From assembly GCA_020634935.1 (NCBI GenBank), contig JACKAT010000052.1:1-41081 (forward strand): a stretch of 41,081 nt of DNA, written 5' to 3'. Origin of the DNA: Anaerolineales bacterium (GTDB lineage Bacteria > Chloroflexota > Anaerolineae > 4572-78 > J111). Below are positions 23,767-32,108 of this stretch, piece after piece. Numbering within the stretch: the first letter of the stretch is position 1; the number at the start of each line of letters is the position of its first letter. The notes beneath the pieces were generated by a model. It was not told the origin of the DNA and searched no databases. It was given only the letters and a program-made list of their open reading frames with translations. A program made the translations under genes and the position numbers.

Positions 23767-25878
23767 ATGGCTAGCAACGACTCACCTCAAACGCAAACAC
23801 CTACAATTCCGGGACAAGCAGCCGCCGAGGTTGCGGCCAACGGTTCTGATCTGGCCCATAGCCTCTGGCGACGATATGGCGACTCGCCGGGGCTGATCAG
23901 GAATACGTTTGCCCCGGGGCTGGTCCAGCGCCTAAGTCGGCCAGGGGGCGCTCGCTTTTCGCTGTTAACTGCGGTGCAGCGCCGCTGGCTGCCGGCTGCG
24001 GCGTTCGCTACGAGTCCTGGGGGCGAATTGCCATATCTGCAACGATTTGCCGTGGCCGAAGCTTACGCCCAGCCAACGGGCGCGGGCCTCACTAGGCCAG
24101 TCGTCCAGCCGGATTCGATGCTCGCCCCGGTCAGTTTAGCCGAACAACCCGACGCCGGGCCAACCCGACCAATCGTTACACCCAGCCCAACCCGCTTTCC
24201 CTCCTGGCCAGACGAGGGCCAACCGCCCATCCGGCGCAAAACTAGCTTGCCTGAGACAGAACTGCCGGCGAGTAGTCGTGGATCAACCATTAGGCCGAAA
24301 CAGGCGTCCGATGCCACCATTTCATCAGAGAGGAGTGAGACACCGCCGCGGCCAATGACAAACAGCCCGCAGGTGTCGGCTTCGGGAACGATCGATCCCC
24401 CCAGTTCCGTGAGCAAAACTCTTGCACAACCAGAAGATGCGAGGCAAGGCAGTGAGGTATCGAACACAACGCCGCAGCAGTCGATTCAGGAACATCCGGC
24501 TGAACCGTTGGTTCAGACCAAATTTGAGGCAAGCCGCGCAGAAGGTCCGAGCCAACGTCCCTGGCTCAAAAAAGTGGTGCAGTCGCTACCTGATTCTGAC
24601 CCCGTTCCAGCCGCCCAGCGACGAGCTGAATCGGCGGCGATGCCGGCAGACCAAGCGACGATCGGTGATATTGATACACCTAGCACAACCGTACAGTTAA
24701 ACCAACTGGCTGGACCAACACTTCAGACCATGCTGGTGTCACAAGAGGTCCGGCTACCGGCCAAGCCTCCAGAGTTGATTCATACTCAGTCGACGGCAGC
24801 TTCAAATTTGTCAGCAGACTCGTCTCAGACCGCCGAGCCGGACCGTAGACCGGTTGCGGCTCAGGCTCAGGCGGAGAATGCCGCTACAACCAACGTGGAT
24901 ATCCTCAGTGCAGCAATTTTGCAGCGCTATCTGGACAGTCCGGCCGGGCCGGCAATTCAAGCGAGGTTTACGACAACAATTCCAACTTTAGCGCTCGAGC
25001 GTCCGCGGCAAAGTCAAATACAGCCGGCGGCGGCTCAGACGGGGGGCGCAACCACTTTTAGCGAGGATAATTTGAGTGCAGCAATTTTGCAGCGTTACCT
25101 GGACAGTCCGGCCGGGCCGGCAATTCAAGCGAGGTTTACAACAACAACTCCAACGTCAACGCTTGGGCGTTGGCTCCTAGGGCAGGCGCGACCAGTCGAG
25201 CCGACGACGGCGCCGAAGGAGACGGTCGCACTCTTTGGAACTGAGCGTGGGGACCGTACAGGCGAAGTGCAGCCGGGAGTAAACCCGGCGCCATCTCCGG
25301 CCGAACCAGGTCCGTCACGAGTCGGCGACTCTGGACCGGCCAACCTGCAGCGCGAATTTGACAGCGCTTCATTACCAATTATCCGGCTCAACCCGGCATC
25401 GACGGCCCCTCGACCCGACCAAAAGAGGACTCTGGCCCAGCTTGAACCATTTCTTCAAAGAGAGACGGTGAGCGGGGTAGGGCCTGCCCGGGGGTGGGCC
25501 GGGACTTTGCCCGGGCCGTTGCCGCCGGTCGGCCGAACGCAGTTTGCCAATGGTCAGCTAAGGGCTGCTCCAACCGAGCCGAGGCTGGCGAGTCCAGCCG
25601 GCAAGTACGGATTCGAGTTACCCCTTGTGACGGCTGCGCCGACAGATCAGGTAATATCCCGGCACATCGAAACAAGTATGGCGCCCCTCATAGGAGGACC
25701 TGCCACGCCGCCCAATATACAAACGGCAGTTGGCGCAACCCCTGAACCAATCAGCGCTTCGGGGGCTGTGTCTCAGTCCGAGATTGATCTGGCGGCCCTG
25801 GTCGAGCAGGTGCTGCGCCAGCTTGGGCGACGGTTAAGTATAGAACGTGAACGCCGAGGAGTTGAAAGATGGCATTAG
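23767..25878 (+). CDS. Long disordered repeat protein with conserved-looking helical ends
   Basis: 703 residues, not assigned to a named family. The N-terminus has HSLWRRYGDSPGLIRNTF followed by APGLVQRLSRPG; the body is Pro/Ala/Thr/Gln-rich and probably disordered. Two near-identical units, ILQRYLDSPAGPAIQARF, occur at about residues 383-400 and 439-456, and a weaker one (LQREFDSASLPIIRL) near 527. The N-terminal motif resembles the same unit. The last 33 residues (IDLAALVEQVLRQLGRRLSI then ERERRG) form a charged amphipathic helix. It sits between tube 2 and the LysM hub adaptor and overlaps the latter by 10 bases, so a structural or tape-measure-like job is possible but unproven. Confidence 0.75.
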   Translation: MASNDSPQTQTPTIPGQAAAEVAANGSDLAHSLWRRYGDSPGLIRNTFAPGLVQRLSRPGGARFSLLTAVQRRWLPAAAFATSPGGELPYLQRFAVAEAYAQPTGAGLTRPVVQPDSMLAPVSLAEQPDAGPTRPIVTPSPTRFPSWPDEGQPPIRRKTSLPETELPASSRGSTIRPKQASDATISSERSETPPRPMTNSPQVSASGTIDPPSSVSKTLAQPEDARQGSEVSNTTPQQSIQEHPAEPLVQTKFEASRAEGPSQRPWLKKVVQSLPDSDPVPAAQRRAESAAMPADQATIGDIDTPSTTVQLNQLAGPTLQTMLVSQEVRLPAKPPELIHTQSTAASNLSADSSQTAEPDRRPVAAQAQAENAATTNVDILSAAILQRYLDSPAGPAIQARFTTTIPTLALERPRQSQIQPAAAQTGGATTFSEDNLSAAILQRYLDSPAGPAIQARFTTTTPTSTLGRWLLGQARPVEPTTAPKETVALFGTERGDRTGEVQPGVNPAPSPAEPGPSRVGDSGPANLQREFDSASLPIIRLNPASTAPRPDQKRTLAQLEPFLQRETVSGVGPARGWAGTLPGPLPPVGRTQFANGQLRAAPTEPRLASPAGKYGFELPLVTAAPTDQVISRHIETSMAPLIGGPATPPNIQTAVGATPEPISASGAVSQSEIDLAALVEQVLRQLGRRLSIERERRGVERWH
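24907..25154 (+). repeat. Pair of 80-bp direct repeats, 168-bp period
   Basis: 24907-24986 and 25075-25154 are nearly identical and code for the SAAILQRYLDSPAGPAIQAR unit of the disordered protein, ending in a Thr-rich stretch. The spacer between them codes for unrelated Gln/Ala-rich sequence. Confidence 0.8.
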
Positions 25879-26570
25879 CAAAACTAAACATCAAACCACT
25901 CCCCCCCTCGAAACTTGCGGAGAAATTTGGAACAGAGGGCATTAAAGTTTTGTTCAATCCCAATTCGTACTCGATCACCAAACAAGTTACGTGGATCAGT
26001 CCCAACTCCTCTAACGGGAAAAAAAATCAAACTCAGAGGAAGGGAAATGCGCCAATTTTGACTTTTGGCGGTGGCGGCAGTCGCCAACTCACGCTCGAAC
26101 TCTTTTTCGACGTGACCGAACCTGTCGAGGGTAAGAAATTAGGGGACGTTCGCCTCGAGACGAACAAAATTGTGGCCCTCACTCGCATAGAGCGCGATTT
26201 AAAGAAACCGCAGCCACCAGTCTGTGAAGTTTCGTGGGGCAAGGGTCCGCCCCCAGGTTCCGATTTTCCTTTTACCGGTGTCATCAGCAACTTGACGGAA
26301 AAATTTACGTTGTTTACCAGCGACGGTGTACCGGTAAGGGCCACTCTAACGGTAGTTTTTATGGAATTTCTGGATCCAGAGAAAGATAAACGTCAGATTG
26401 ATCCAGAACTAACGACCCGAGTTATCAAACAGGGTGACACCCTAAGCAGCATTGCGGCTGAGGTGTATCACAACCCAAACCTGTGGCGGGCGATCGCCGA
26501 AGCCAATCAATTAGATGATCCGCGCCAACTTCAGGTCGGACAGAGGTTGATCGTTCCAAAATTGAGGTGA
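25869..26570 (+). CDS. LysM-containing tube/hub adaptor (Afp7-like)
   Basis: 233 residues. The N-terminal part (EGIKVLFNPNSYSITKQVTW, then LTLELFFDVTEP and FTLFTSDGVPVRATLTVVF) matches the CIS_tube family that links the tube to the spike hub. Residues about 184-233 form a LysM domain (VIKQGDTLSSIAAEVYHNP, WRAIAEANQLDDP, LQVGQRLIVPKL). AGGAG lies 7 bases before the start, and the gene overlaps the preceding one by 10 bases. In phages the equivalent LysM adaptor (gp53/gpX-like) contacts the baseplate hub. Confidence 0.93.
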   Translation: MALAKLNIKPLPPSKLAEKFGTEGIKVLFNPNSYSITKQVTWISPNSSNGKKNQTQRKGNAPILTFGGGGSRQLTLELFFDVTEPVEGKKLGDVRLETNKIVALTRIERDLKKPQPPVCEVSWGKGPPPGSDFPFTGVISNLTEKFTLFTSDGVPVRATLTVVFMEFLDPEKDKRQIDPELTTRVIKQGDTLSSIAAEVYHNPNLWRAIAEANQLDDPRQLQVGQRLIVPKLR

Positions 26571-26576
26571 GCGTAA

Positions 26577-27650
26577 ATGCCAGTTGCTAATCCTGAAAGA
26601 CCATTAGTACCGGATTTTGAAATTATGATCAATGGCTCGCCATTACCCGTTGAAGCCGAAATGCACGTTATCGGCGTGACCGTTGATGACGACGTCAGCC
26701 TGCCCAGCATGTTTACGCTGGAACTGGCCGGCTCGGACGATCAGTCTGAAGCGTTGCCCTGGATCGATGATGAAAAGCTGTTTGCGATCGGCCACGTGGT
26801 TGAGGTCAAGCTGGGGTACGCCGATGATTTAGAAACGCTAATCACCGGCGAAATTACCAGCTTGGAACCAGAATTTACCTTTGATCGGCTGCCCCGCTTA
26901 ACGATTCGCGGCTACGACCGTCGCCACCGTCTTCTCCAGCGGCGCAAAACCCGGACTTTTGTCCAGCAGAAAGACAGCGACATCGCCGCCCAAATTGCCA
27001 GTGAAGCCGGGTTGACCGGGCAAGTTGAAGACAGCGTGGTGGTTCACGATTATGTGATGCAGGCCAACCAAACCGATCTGGAGTTTTTACAGAAGCGGGC
27101 CCGGCGTATCCAATACGAGGTCGTAGTTGAAAATAAAACGCTCTTCTTCCGGCCGGTGGCCAACGCTGCTATTGAAATCATGACCCTAACAATGGACGGT
27201 GCCTTGTTAGAATTCTATCCCTATCTCTCTACGATGCGCCAACTGAGTGAAGTAATGGTGCGCGGGTGGTCCTTCAAGGAGAAAAAAGGGATTGTGGCCC
27301 AGGCCAAATCGGGTGATGAGGTTTCCATGATGGGCGGTCAAAAGAGCGGCGCGGCCCTGCTGGAGAACGCGTTTGGCCCGGCCATCGAGATGGTGGGGGA
27401 TTGGCCAGTTATGACCCAAGCCGAGGCGGATCAGTTGGCCAAAGCCCGCTTCAACAAAGTGGCTTTGACCCTGATCAGGGGTGACGGCGTTTGCTGGGGC
27501 CGAACCGATCTACGGGCTGGCAAAGTGATCAAGATCGACGGCGTGGGGAAGCGTTTCAGCGGGCAATACTACGTTACGGCTGCGAGCCATCGCTACACAG
27601 GGCAGCGGGGATACCAAACCCTATTTACGGTTCGGAGGAATGCAGCATGA
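26577..27650 (+). CDS. Baseplate hub protein, gpD/gp27-like (N-terminal part of Afp8/VgrG)
   Basis: 357 residues of the phage late control D / T4 gp27-like family. MPVANPERPLVPDFEIMING, VDDDVSLPSMFTLELAGSDD, VEVKLGYADDLETLITGEIT, LTIRGYDRRHRLLQRRKTRT and DYVMQANQTDLEFLQKRA are typical of the hub barrel domains. In Afp and PVC this region is fused to the spike in one Afp8 protein; here the spike base is a separate gene overlapping by 4 bases. A GAGGTGAG site lies at the end of the previous gene. Confidence 0.93.
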   Translation: MPVANPERPLVPDFEIMINGSPLPVEAEMHVIGVTVDDDVSLPSMFTLELAGSDDQSEALPWIDDEKLFAIGHVVEVKLGYADDLETLITGEITSLEPEFTFDRLPRLTIRGYDRRHRLLQRRKTRTFVQQKDSDIAAQIASEAGLTGQVEDSVVVHDYVMQANQTDLEFLQKRARRIQYEVVVENKTLFFRPVANAAIEIMTLTMDGALLEFYPYLSTMRQLSEVMVRGWSFKEKKGIVAQAKSGDEVSMMGGQKSGAALLENAFGPAIEMVGDWPVMTQAEADQLAKARFNKVALTLIRGDGVCWGRTDLRAGKVIKIDGVGKRFSGQYYVTAASHRYTGQRGYQTLFTVRRNAA

Positions 27651-28294
27651 ACTTTCTTGACCTCTTGATTGATACCGAGAAGCAAGAGGCGCTGGCCAGC
27701 CGTATCCAGGGCGTGGTTGTGGGTGTGGTCACCAACAATCAGGACCCCGATGGCCTGGGCCGGGTCAAGGTTAAATTCCCCTGGCTTAGTGAGGAGGATG
27801 AGAGCTACTGGGCTCGCCTGGCCACGCCGATGGCTGGGGAGAAATGCGGCCTCTTTTTCCTGCCGGAGGTTGACGACGAAGTATTGCTGGCCTTTGAGCA
27901 TGGCGATGTGCGCTTCCCCTACATAATTGGCGCCCTGTGGAATGGCAAGGATCAGCCGCCGGTCAACAACCAAGATGGTAAAAACAACGTGCGCCTCATC
28001 AAGTCACGCAGCGGTCACGTGATTCGCCTAAATGACGAGGATGGCAAAGAAACAATCGAGATCGTCGATAAGAACGAAAAAAACAGCATTACCGTTGATA
28101 CGGCAACCAATACCATTACTGTGAAGGCAGACAAAGACATCATGTTGTCGGCGCCGCAGGGAGGCATCAAATTGGAGGCGCAGACGATCGAGATCAAATC
28201 CTCGGCAGATACAAAGCTCGAAGCCGGGGCCGGGATGAATGTGAAGGCCAGCGCGACGATGACGATCAAAGGGACGATAGTGAACATAAACTGA
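27647..28294 (+). CDS. Spike base protein, gpV-like OB fold (C-terminal part of Afp8/VgrG)
   Basis: 215 residues. IQGVVVGVVTNNQDPDGLGR, VKVKFPWLSEEDESYWARLA, LFFLPEVDDEVLLAFEHGD and PYIIGALWNGKDQPP define the Phage_base_V/gp5 OB domain. The C-terminus (SITVDTATNTITVKADKD through IKGTIVNIN) is a regular beta-helix spike. ATG 27647 has GGAGGA 7 bases upstream; the longer in-frame ORF from 27491 runs through the hub gene and is rejected. Translation is probably coupled to the hub by the ATGA overlap. Confidence 0.93.
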   Translation: MNFLDLLIDTEKQEALASRIQGVVVGVVTNNQDPDGLGRVKVKFPWLSEEDESYWARLATPMAGEKCGLFFLPEVDDEVLLAFEHGDVRFPYIIGALWNGKDQPPVNNQDGKNNVRLIKSRSGHVIRLNDEDGKETIEIVDKNEKNSITVDTATNTITVKADKDIMLSAPQGGIKLEAQTIEIKSSADTKLEAGAGMNVKASATMTIKGTIVNIN

Positions 28295-28309
28295 GAGGAG
28301 TGATTTTTG

Positions 28310-28708
28310 ATGGGGCAACCCGCCGCTAAACAAGGTGATCAAATTATGGCTACTGATACCCATATTGTGATGGTTCCCAGCCCAGGTGGGCCGGCGCCAA
28401 CCCCGCTTCCCCATCCTTTTACCGGCGTCATCAGCGGGGCCTTAAGCAGCGACGTAAAAATTATGGGCATGCCGGCGGCTACCGCGGGCAGTACGGCCGA
28501 TAACACGCCGCCGCACATCCCAACCCCACCTGGGACGGCGTTTCAGAAGCCGCCGGCCAATAAGGCTACGATTAAGTTGGGCAGCCAGACAGTAAAAATC
28601 AATGGCAAGCCGGCGGCCCGAAACGGCGATATAGCCGAAACCTGCAACGATCCGGCCGATCTGCCGGTCGGTCAGGTGATCGCAGCAGGGACGGTATTCT
28701 TTGGTTAA
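28310..28708 (+). CDS. PAAR-like spike tip protein (Afp10 type)
   Basis: 132 residues. QPAAKQGDQIMATDTHIVMV, the Pro-rich PTPLPHPFTGVISGAL, VKIMGMPAATAGSTADNT, then IKLGSQTVKINGKPAARNGD match PAAR-like proteins that sharpen the spike. Conserved His residues (His19, His35 and His69, approximate) could bind the metal at the tip. The ATG at 28310 is preferred to the TTG three bases earlier; GAGAGGAG lies about 9 bases upstream. No toxin extension is present. Confidence 0.92.
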   Translation: MGQPAAKQGDQIMATDTHIVMVPSPGGPAPTPLPHPFTGVISGALSSDVKIMGMPAATAGSTADNTPPHIPTPPGTAFQKPPANKATIKLGSQTVKINGKPAARNGDIAETCNDPADLPVGQVIAAGTVFFG

Positions 28709-28723
28709 TTAAGGAGAGATCTG

Positions 28724-29122
28724 ATGCCAAAATCTTTCTTGGGCGTTGGCTGGTGCTTTCCAATTGAGCTTGATGCCAACGGCCAGATCAAACAGGCCGC
28801 ATACGAAGAAAGTGTACGCCAATCTATCTGGATTATCCTGGGTACGGCCAAAGGCGAGCGGCTGATGCGGCCGGATTTCGGCTGCGGGATGCACGACCTG
28901 GTCTTTGCGCCCAACACCGCTTCCACTGCCGGGCAGGTTTCGGAAGCGGTGCAGGAGGCGCTGCTGTCATTCGAACCTCGCATCGACGTGATCGACGTGC
29001 AAGTCACCCCCGGCAGCCAGGGGCAAGTGTTGCTGATCAGCCTCGATTATCGGGTGCGAGCCACAAACAACGTCTTTAATCTCGTCTATCCCTTCTATCT
29101 TGAAAGGGGGACGGTACCATGA
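28724..29122 (+). CDS. Baseplate wedge protein, gp25-like (Afp9)
   Basis: 132 residues. GVGWCFPIELDANGQIKQA, the ESVRQSIWIILGTAKGERLM stretch, RPDFGCGMHDLVFAPNT and the diagnostic EPR triad (84-86) in FEPRIDVIDVQV assign it to the GPW/gp25 family. gp25 staples the sheath to the baseplate. AAGGAGAG precedes the ATG. It overlaps the baseplate-J gene as ATGA (29119-29122). Confidence 0.95.
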   Translation: MPKSFLGVGWCFPIELDANGQIKQAAYEESVRQSIWIILGTAKGERLMRPDFGCGMHDLVFAPNTASTAGQVSEAVQEALLSFEPRIDVIDVQVTPGSQGQVLLISLDYRVRATNNVFNLVYPFYLERGTVP

Positions 29123-32106
29123 TCACCCAAGCGCCCCTTATAGACAAGCGAACCGCTGAGGACATTGAAAAGCAGGTGCGGGATTTGCTACAGAAATATG
29201 GTGAGCGATGGCATGAACAGCATCCAGAGCAGGCCAAATGGCATCTCCTCGAAACCGATACCTTCAGCACCGCCTTGATCAATATCATTGCTCGATATAC
29301 CGAACTCATTATTCAGCAGCTCAACCGAGCGCCGGAAAAGAACTTGTTGGCCTTTCTGAATTTGCTGGGCGCCTCGTTACTGCCGCCGCAGCCGGCCCGC
29401 GTGCCGCTGACCTTTTTCCTGGCGGCCGGCAGCGCCGTCGATGGGGTGGTACCCCGGGGGACGCCGGTCGCGGCCCCACCGGCCGAGGGAGAGTCAGAGC
29501 CGGTCATCTTCGAAACCGAGCGAGAGTTGGTGGTCACTGCCGCTCAATTAGACAGACTCTTTGTCCACGATCCGCAGCAGGATGCTTATGCCGATCTGAG
29601 GGCTCTGGCGACGCCCGGCGAGGCTGCGGGTGTCGCCTTGTTTCAGGGCAATCGCCAGAGCGAGCATATATTTTACATTGGCCATAGCCAGTTGTTGGCT
29701 TTTTCGAAGTTGGAGACGTTGGAGGTAACGGCGACATTAAAAGAGCCTGTTGAGTCAGAGTCTTGGGACATGCGGTGGGACTACTGGAATGGAAGCAATT
29801 GGACGGAAGATGGCACAGAAACTAAACAATTAACGCACCACTTCACAAATCTCAAAAATATTCCGCTTAGTGAAGTGGGTGGGGTGCAAAACCGCTGGCT
29901 GCGCTGCCGTTTAAAAACCCCGATCGTACCATCACCAGAGACGTCGAAGGAGTCCAAAAATGAACTAAGTGGTATGATCCGCGCCAATCAACTGCCAACC
30001 GTCGAGAGTATCACAATGAAGGCCATCATAAACCGCTCCGCTTTGCCCATAGAGCAAGCATTTTTCAATATGATATCGATAGATTTGAATAATGTTTTCT
30101 TCCCCTTTGGCGAGAAACCCAAGCAAGGTGATACGTTATACCTGGCCCAGAGTGAGGCGTTTGCCCAAAAAGGGGTCCAAGTAACCCTGAATATCACGTT
30201 GGCACAAGCAGGCCATGGTCAAGAGACTCCAGAACTTGTATGGGAGTTTTGGAACGGCACGGCGTGGACACATTTGAAAAGGACTCCGGACTTATTCACT
30301 AGCAAGGAAACCAATACCGATGAAAATGAAGCCAAACCCGATGAGGTAATAACATTTTTATTTTCCGAAAAACCGGAAAGCACGACAGTTAACGGCGTTG
30401 AAAGTTATTGGATCCGGGCACGGTTTGATAAGGGTGATTATGGTCAGGATATGCGCTACGACTATCTCAAATATGATGAGAATGGGAAGCCTGATCCAAA
30501 GGAAGGAGTTTATGTAATCCTTCCCACGTTTAAGCCGCCGGTGATTAGTGGACTGACAGTTGATTACAACTTGCAGACAGATGCGTTACCTCCTGAAAAG
30601 ATCCTGTCCTACAACGATTTTGTTCATGAATTAGTCGAGAAACCACCCTTTAGGCCATTCCGAACGGTCCAGGCTGAAAACGCCCGACCCACTTTCTACC
30701 TGGGCTTCACTCGACCTGAAAGGCGCGAGGCTTTCCCAAAAGGTCCACTCACCCTCTTTTGCCATCTGGCCGACTTCAATTACGACGTAACTCTATCTAA
30801 CGGGATTTCACGGACGCCTACAGGCGAGCGATTACGCCTGGATTGGGAATATTCAACCGGCCGCGGCTGGAAAAAATTGCCTGGAGTGCGAGATGATACC
30901 CAGAACTTCATCCGCTCCGGCCTGATCGAGTTTCCCCCGCCGGCCGATTTTGCCTCGCGGGCCGCCTTTGGCGAAAGCCGCTACTGGCTGCGAGTGCGCT
31001 GGCAGAGCGGCGACTACGAACTCGACAAGCCCAGATTACGCCAGATGATGCTTAATACGACTATGGCCGCTCAGATCGTAACCCTACAGGAAGAGATTCT
31101 CGGCTCCAGCGATGGCAGCGAGTCCAAAGATTTCCGGACCAGCCGCGCGCCTGTGCTGAAAGACCAGCAACTGGAGGTGCGGGAGAGTGAGGTTTGGGTG
31201 CCTTGGCAGGAAGTGTCCGACTTCTACGGCTCGGGGCCGCAGGATCGGCACTACGTGATCGATCATTTGACCGGAGCAATTCTGTTTGGAGATGGCCGGA
31301 GCGGCCTGATCCCGCCGCTTGGCCGGGGGAACATTCGCATGGCCCGTTATCGGACCGGCGGGGGGACCGCCGGAAACAAGCCGGCAAAGACGATCGTTCA
31401 GTTGAAAACGACCGTCCCTTACGTGGATAAGGTGACCAATCAGATTGCCGCGAGCGGCGGAGCCGAGCCAGAAACACCCAGCACGCTCCTGGAACGCGCG
31501 CCGCGGACAATCCGCCACCGGGAGCGGGCCGTGACCTGGGAAGATTATGAGGATCTGGCCAGACTGGCCTCACCCGCGGTCGCTCGGGCCAAATGCGTAC
31601 CCTTGGGCAATCTAACCAAGGCGCCCCTCGACCCAAAACCAGCTGTCGATGGCACCGTGAGCGTGATCATTGTCCCTAGCTCAGACCAACCGAAACCACT
31701 GCCCAGCCAGGAACTGCTCAATCGCGTCCGGCAATACCTTCAGGATCACGGTCCGGCCACAGCCGCCGTTTCGGTCGTGGGTCCCTTATACCTACAAATA
31801 AAAGTAGTTGCTGAAATTGTGCCGGTCTCGCTAGAGCAGGTGCGGACAGTCGAACGGGCCATTGATGAGAAATTGACCCACTTCTTACACCCCCTGACCG
31901 GCGGTTTGGATGGCAACGGCTGGGATTTTGGCCGCCGGCCCTACAGATCCGATTTTTATGCGCTACTGGAGGCGGTACCCGGCGTTGACTACGTCCGCCA
32001 TCTTGAGTTAAAAGATGATGAAGATGTGGCCGGGGTTAAGGAAACGGGCCGCTTCCTGGTCTATTCCGGTGAGCATAATGTTGAAATTGTCTTTGAGGAG
32101 GTGTGA
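29119..32106 (+). CDS. Baseplate J-like wedge protein 1 (Afp11)
   Basis: 995 residues. The N-terminal helical part (FSTALINIIARYTELIIQQL, then NRAPEKNLLAFLNLLGASL) and LPPQPARVPLTFFLA start the wedge arm. The middle (about 190-690) consists of beta modules with repeated Trp-Glu-Phe/Tyr-Trp-Asn-Gly motifs (WDYWNGSNW-like and WEFWNGTAW). From about 740 the J core follows: MARYRTGGGTAGNKPA, TIRHRERAVTWEDYEDLARL and a C-terminal FYALLEAVPGVDYVRHLEL. The protein is the equivalent of Afp11 and forms the wedge ring with its shorter paralogue. Its central part is AT-richer, which suggests an exchanged module. Confidence 0.93.
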   Translation: MITQAPLIDKRTAEDIEKQVRDLLQKYGERWHEQHPEQAKWHLLETDTFSTALINIIARYTELIIQQLNRAPEKNLLAFLNLLGASLLPPQPARVPLTFFLAAGSAVDGVVPRGTPVAAPPAEGESEPVIFETERELVVTAAQLDRLFVHDPQQDAYADLRALATPGEAAGVALFQGNRQSEHIFYIGHSQLLAFSKLETLEVTATLKEPVESESWDMRWDYWNGSNWTEDGTETKQLTHHFTNLKNIPLSEVGGVQNRWLRCRLKTPIVPSPETSKESKNELSGMIRANQLPTVESITMKAIINRSALPIEQAFFNMISIDLNNVFFPFGEKPKQGDTLYLAQSEAFAQKGVQVTLNITLAQAGHGQETPELVWEFWNGTAWTHLKRTPDLFTSKETNTDENEAKPDEVITFLFSEKPESTTVNGVESYWIRARFDKGDYGQDMRYDYLKYDENGKPDPKEGVYVILPTFKPPVISGLTVDYNLQTDALPPEKILSYNDFVHELVEKPPFRPFRTVQAENARPTFYLGFTRPERREAFPKGPLTLFCHLADFNYDVTLSNGISRTPTGERLRLDWEYSTGRGWKKLPGVRDDTQNFIRSGLIEFPPPADFASRAAFGESRYWLRVRWQSGDYELDKPRLRQMMLNTTMAAQIVTLQEEILGSSDGSESKDFRTSRAPVLKDQQLEVRESEVWVPWQEVSDFYGSGPQDRHYVIDHLTGAILFGDGRSGLIPPLGRGNIRMARYRTGGGTAGNKPAKTIVQLKTTVPYVDKVTNQIAASGGAEPETPSTLLERAPRTIRHRERAVTWEDYEDLARLASPAVARAKCVPLGNLTKAPLDPKPAVDGTVSVIIVPSSDQPKPLPSQELLNRVRQYLQDHGPATAAVSVVGPLYLQIKVVAEIVPVSLEQVRTVERAIDEKLTHFLHPLTGGLDGNGWDFGRRPYRSDFYALLEAVPGVDYVRHLELKDDEDVAGVKETGRFLVYSGEHNVEIVFEEV

Positions 32107-32108
32107 GC

